Below are positions 5,413-6,365 of a stretch of DNA of 6,365 bases, one piece after another. Made by a program: the position numbers and the translations under genes. The notes below the pieces were generated by a model, which did no database searches, was not told where the DNA came from, and saw only the letters and a list, made by a program, of their open reading frames with translations. This stretch comes from an uncultured Traorella sp. (GTDB lineage Bacteria > Bacillota_I > Bacilli_A > Erysipelotrichales > Erysipelotrichaceae), in contig CAMEUL010000088.1 of assembly GCA_945938205.1 (NCBI GenBank), positions 1 to 6,365 on the forward strand. The letters are read 5' to 3'. Positions within the stretch are counted from its first letter, which is position 1, and each line of letters starts with the position of its first letter.

Positions 5413-5438
5413 AAAAGAAAAAGCCATACAAGATGGCT
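5413..5438 (-). terminator. Intrinsic terminator of cysK
   Basis: On the minus strand AGCCAT-CTTGT-ATGGCT forms a 6-bp stem with a 5-nt loop, followed by TTTTCTTTT. The 5' arm overlaps the last two bases of the cysK TAG stop. It should largely separate cysK from the TtcA-like gene, though some read-through is possible. Confidence 0.78.
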
Positions 5439-6336
5439 ATTCTTCAAATAAATCACCGGACAGATAACGCTCACCAGTATCCGGCAGTAAAGCTAAGATC
5501 TTTTTGCTGGTATTCTGTTCCATGAGAGAGAGTTTCTTGGCAGCAAAGTAAGCTGCACCACCGGAAATACCTGCCAGGATACCATACGAGGCGGCTAATT
5601 CTCTGGCTCCCTGATAAGCTTCTTCATCGCTAACGCTCATGACTTGATCTACGACACTGGAATCGTAGATCTGCGGAATGAAACCTGCACCGATTCCCTG
5701 GATCTTATGCTTTCCGGCAATGCCTGTGGTAATCACTGCACTGCTTCTGGGTTCCACACCTATGATCGTGATTTCATTCTTATTTTCCTTGAGATATCTG
5801 CCAACTCCACTGATGGTTCCTCCTGTTCCAATGCCTGCCACGAAGATATCGATCTCTCCTTCACTATCTTTTAAGATCTCTATGGCTGTGGATTCATAGT
5901 GCGCCAATGGATTGTTTTTGTTTTCAAACTGCATAGGAATGAAAGAATTGGTGATTTCATCATGCAGATGATTAGCTTCCGCAATAGCTCCCTTCATTCC
6001 AAGATTGCCATCACTTAAGATAACTTCTGCCCCATAGGCTCTCATCAGTTTTCTTCTTTCAATAGACATGGTGGATGGCATGACCAGAATACATTTCAGA
6101 TGAAGAGCAGCACAGACCATTGCTAATCCAACACCCGTATTACCGCTGGTGGGTTCAATGATGGTCGTGTTTGAGTCAATGCTTCCTTCTTCCAAAGCTT
6201 TCTGAATCATCTTATAAGCCACACGGTCCTTGACACTGCCTCCCGGATTGAAGGATTCCACCTTGACCATGATCTGATCATTTAGTTTTACGATGGGCGT
6301 GTTCCCAATCGTTTCGAGTATGTTGTTTTTTATCAT
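5437..6336 (-). CDS. cysK: Cysteine synthase (O-acetylserine sulfhydrylase)
   Basis: A 299-aa PLP enzyme of the CysK family, which makes L-cysteine from O-acetylserine and sulfide in the cytoplasm. Visible motifs: GNTP (11-14); NPGGSVKDR (30-38) with K36 as the PLP lysine; the substrate loop PTSGNTG (62-68); the phosphate-binding GTGGTISG (170-177); IGAGFIP (215-221); GISGG (256-260) and PDTGERYL (285-292). All expected catalytic elements are intact. Length is slightly short (B. subtilis CysK is about 308 aa), mainly because the segment between GNTP and NPGG is compressed. An in-frame GTG at 6339 could start it one codon earlier, but ATG 6336 is 7 nt from the AGGAG site, against 4 nt for GTG. 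A CBS-like or O-phosphoserine sulfhydrylase role is possible but the motifs favour CysK. It ends in its own terminator; an inverted repeat covers its ribosome site. Confidence 0.94.
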   Translation of the reverse strand: MIKNNILETIGNTPIVKLNDQIMVKVESFNPGGSVKDRVAYKMIQKALEEGSIDSNTTIIEPTSGNTGVGLAMVCAALHLKCILVMPSTMSIERRKLMRAYGAEVILSDGNLGMKGAIAEANHLHDEITNSFIPMQFENKNNPLAHYESTAIEILKDSEGEIDIFVAGIGTGGTISGVGRYLKENKNEITIIGVEPRSSAVITTGIAGKHKIQGIGAGFIPQIYDSSVVDQVMSVSDEEAYQGARELAASYGILAGISGGAAYFAAKKLSLMEQNTSKKILALLPDTGERYLSGDLFEE

Positions 6337-6343
6337 CACTTTT

Positions 6344-6348
6344 CTCCT
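6344..6348 (-). promoter_or_regulatory. Ribosome binding site of cysK
   Basis: AGGAG on the minus strand (6348-6344) lies 7 nt before ATG 6336 and favours ATG over the GTG at 6339. Confidence 0.8.
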
Positions 6349-6360
6349 ATAAATATAGGA
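6345..6360. repeat. Perfect inverted repeat over the cysK ribosome site, candidate operator or RNA switch
   Basis: TCCTATA (6345-6351) and TATAGGA (6354-6360) form perfect 7-bp arms around AA. On the cysK strand the proximal arm contains most of the AGGAG site, so an mRNA hairpin (6 bp with a 4-nt loop) could mask it. As DNA it could be an operator for a dimeric regulator. A TATATT hexamer lies within it (minus 6357-6352). The window ends 5 nt upstream, so the promoter cannot be placed. Confidence 0.45.
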
Positions 6361-6365
6361 TATGC

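Noticed and set aside
6337..6339. GTG as the cysK start
   Set aside because: It is only 4 nt from the AGGAG site; the ATG directly after it has a 7-nt spacing like other genes here.
1..6365. Possible defence island, CRISPR array, mobile element, tRNA or riboswitch
   Set aside because: I found no direct-repeat arrays, transposase motifs, tRNA-like folds or long structured leaders. The largest gap between genes is 143 nt (2754-2896) and is explained by a weak hairpin, a promoter and a ribosome site.

Overview
The window looks like a stretch of core chromosome from a low-GC Firmicute. The gene families, the AT-rich intergenic spacers, the sigma-A-type promoters and the strong AGGAGG ribosome sites at some genes all fit. 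An Erysipelotrichia-like gut lineage is my guess from overall feel only; no marker gene here proves it. I see no mobile element, CRISPR array, tRNA, rRNA or defence island.

Layout. At the left edge a small FeoB-associated Cys-rich membrane protein (minus strand, 3' end cut off) diverges from a DUF4870/Tic20-like membrane protein (plus). The latter converges on, and overlaps by 6 nt, a TrmN6-type tRNA methyltransferase (minus). The methyltransferase gene diverges from a MATE-family multidrug/toxin exporter (plus) across only 59 nt. A CNNM/CorC-type ion-transport protein (plus) follows with its own promoter and ends in an intrinsic terminator whose 5' arm lies inside its last codons. Back to back with it is the terminator of a minus-strand pair: a TtcA-family PP-loop ATPase translationally coupled to an unknown 121-aa protein. 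Upstream of that pair, also on the minus strand, is cysteine synthase (cysK), with its own terminator and an inverted repeat over its ribosome site.

How the genes relate. Most are independent single-gene units. The clearest operon is the TtcA-like gene plus the 121-aa gene (8-nt overlap). Cysteine synthase lies upstream of a thiolation-type enzyme, a plausible sulfur theme, but a terminator separates them.

Most interesting signal. Four of the eight gene starts (FeoB-associated, trmN6, MATE, TtcA-like) lack a Shine-Dalgarno sequence, and all four have a -10-like TANNNT hexamer exactly 6 nt before the ATG. That predicts transcription starting at or next to the A of the start codon, i.e. leaderless mRNAs. 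The other four starts carry normal ribosome sites. In addition, the FeoB-associated and DUF4870 genes appear to be driven by two divergent promoters that share one palindromic -35 hexamer (TTGCAA), each with a 17-nt spacer. No obviously new multi-gene system is present; the novelty is in how expression is organised.
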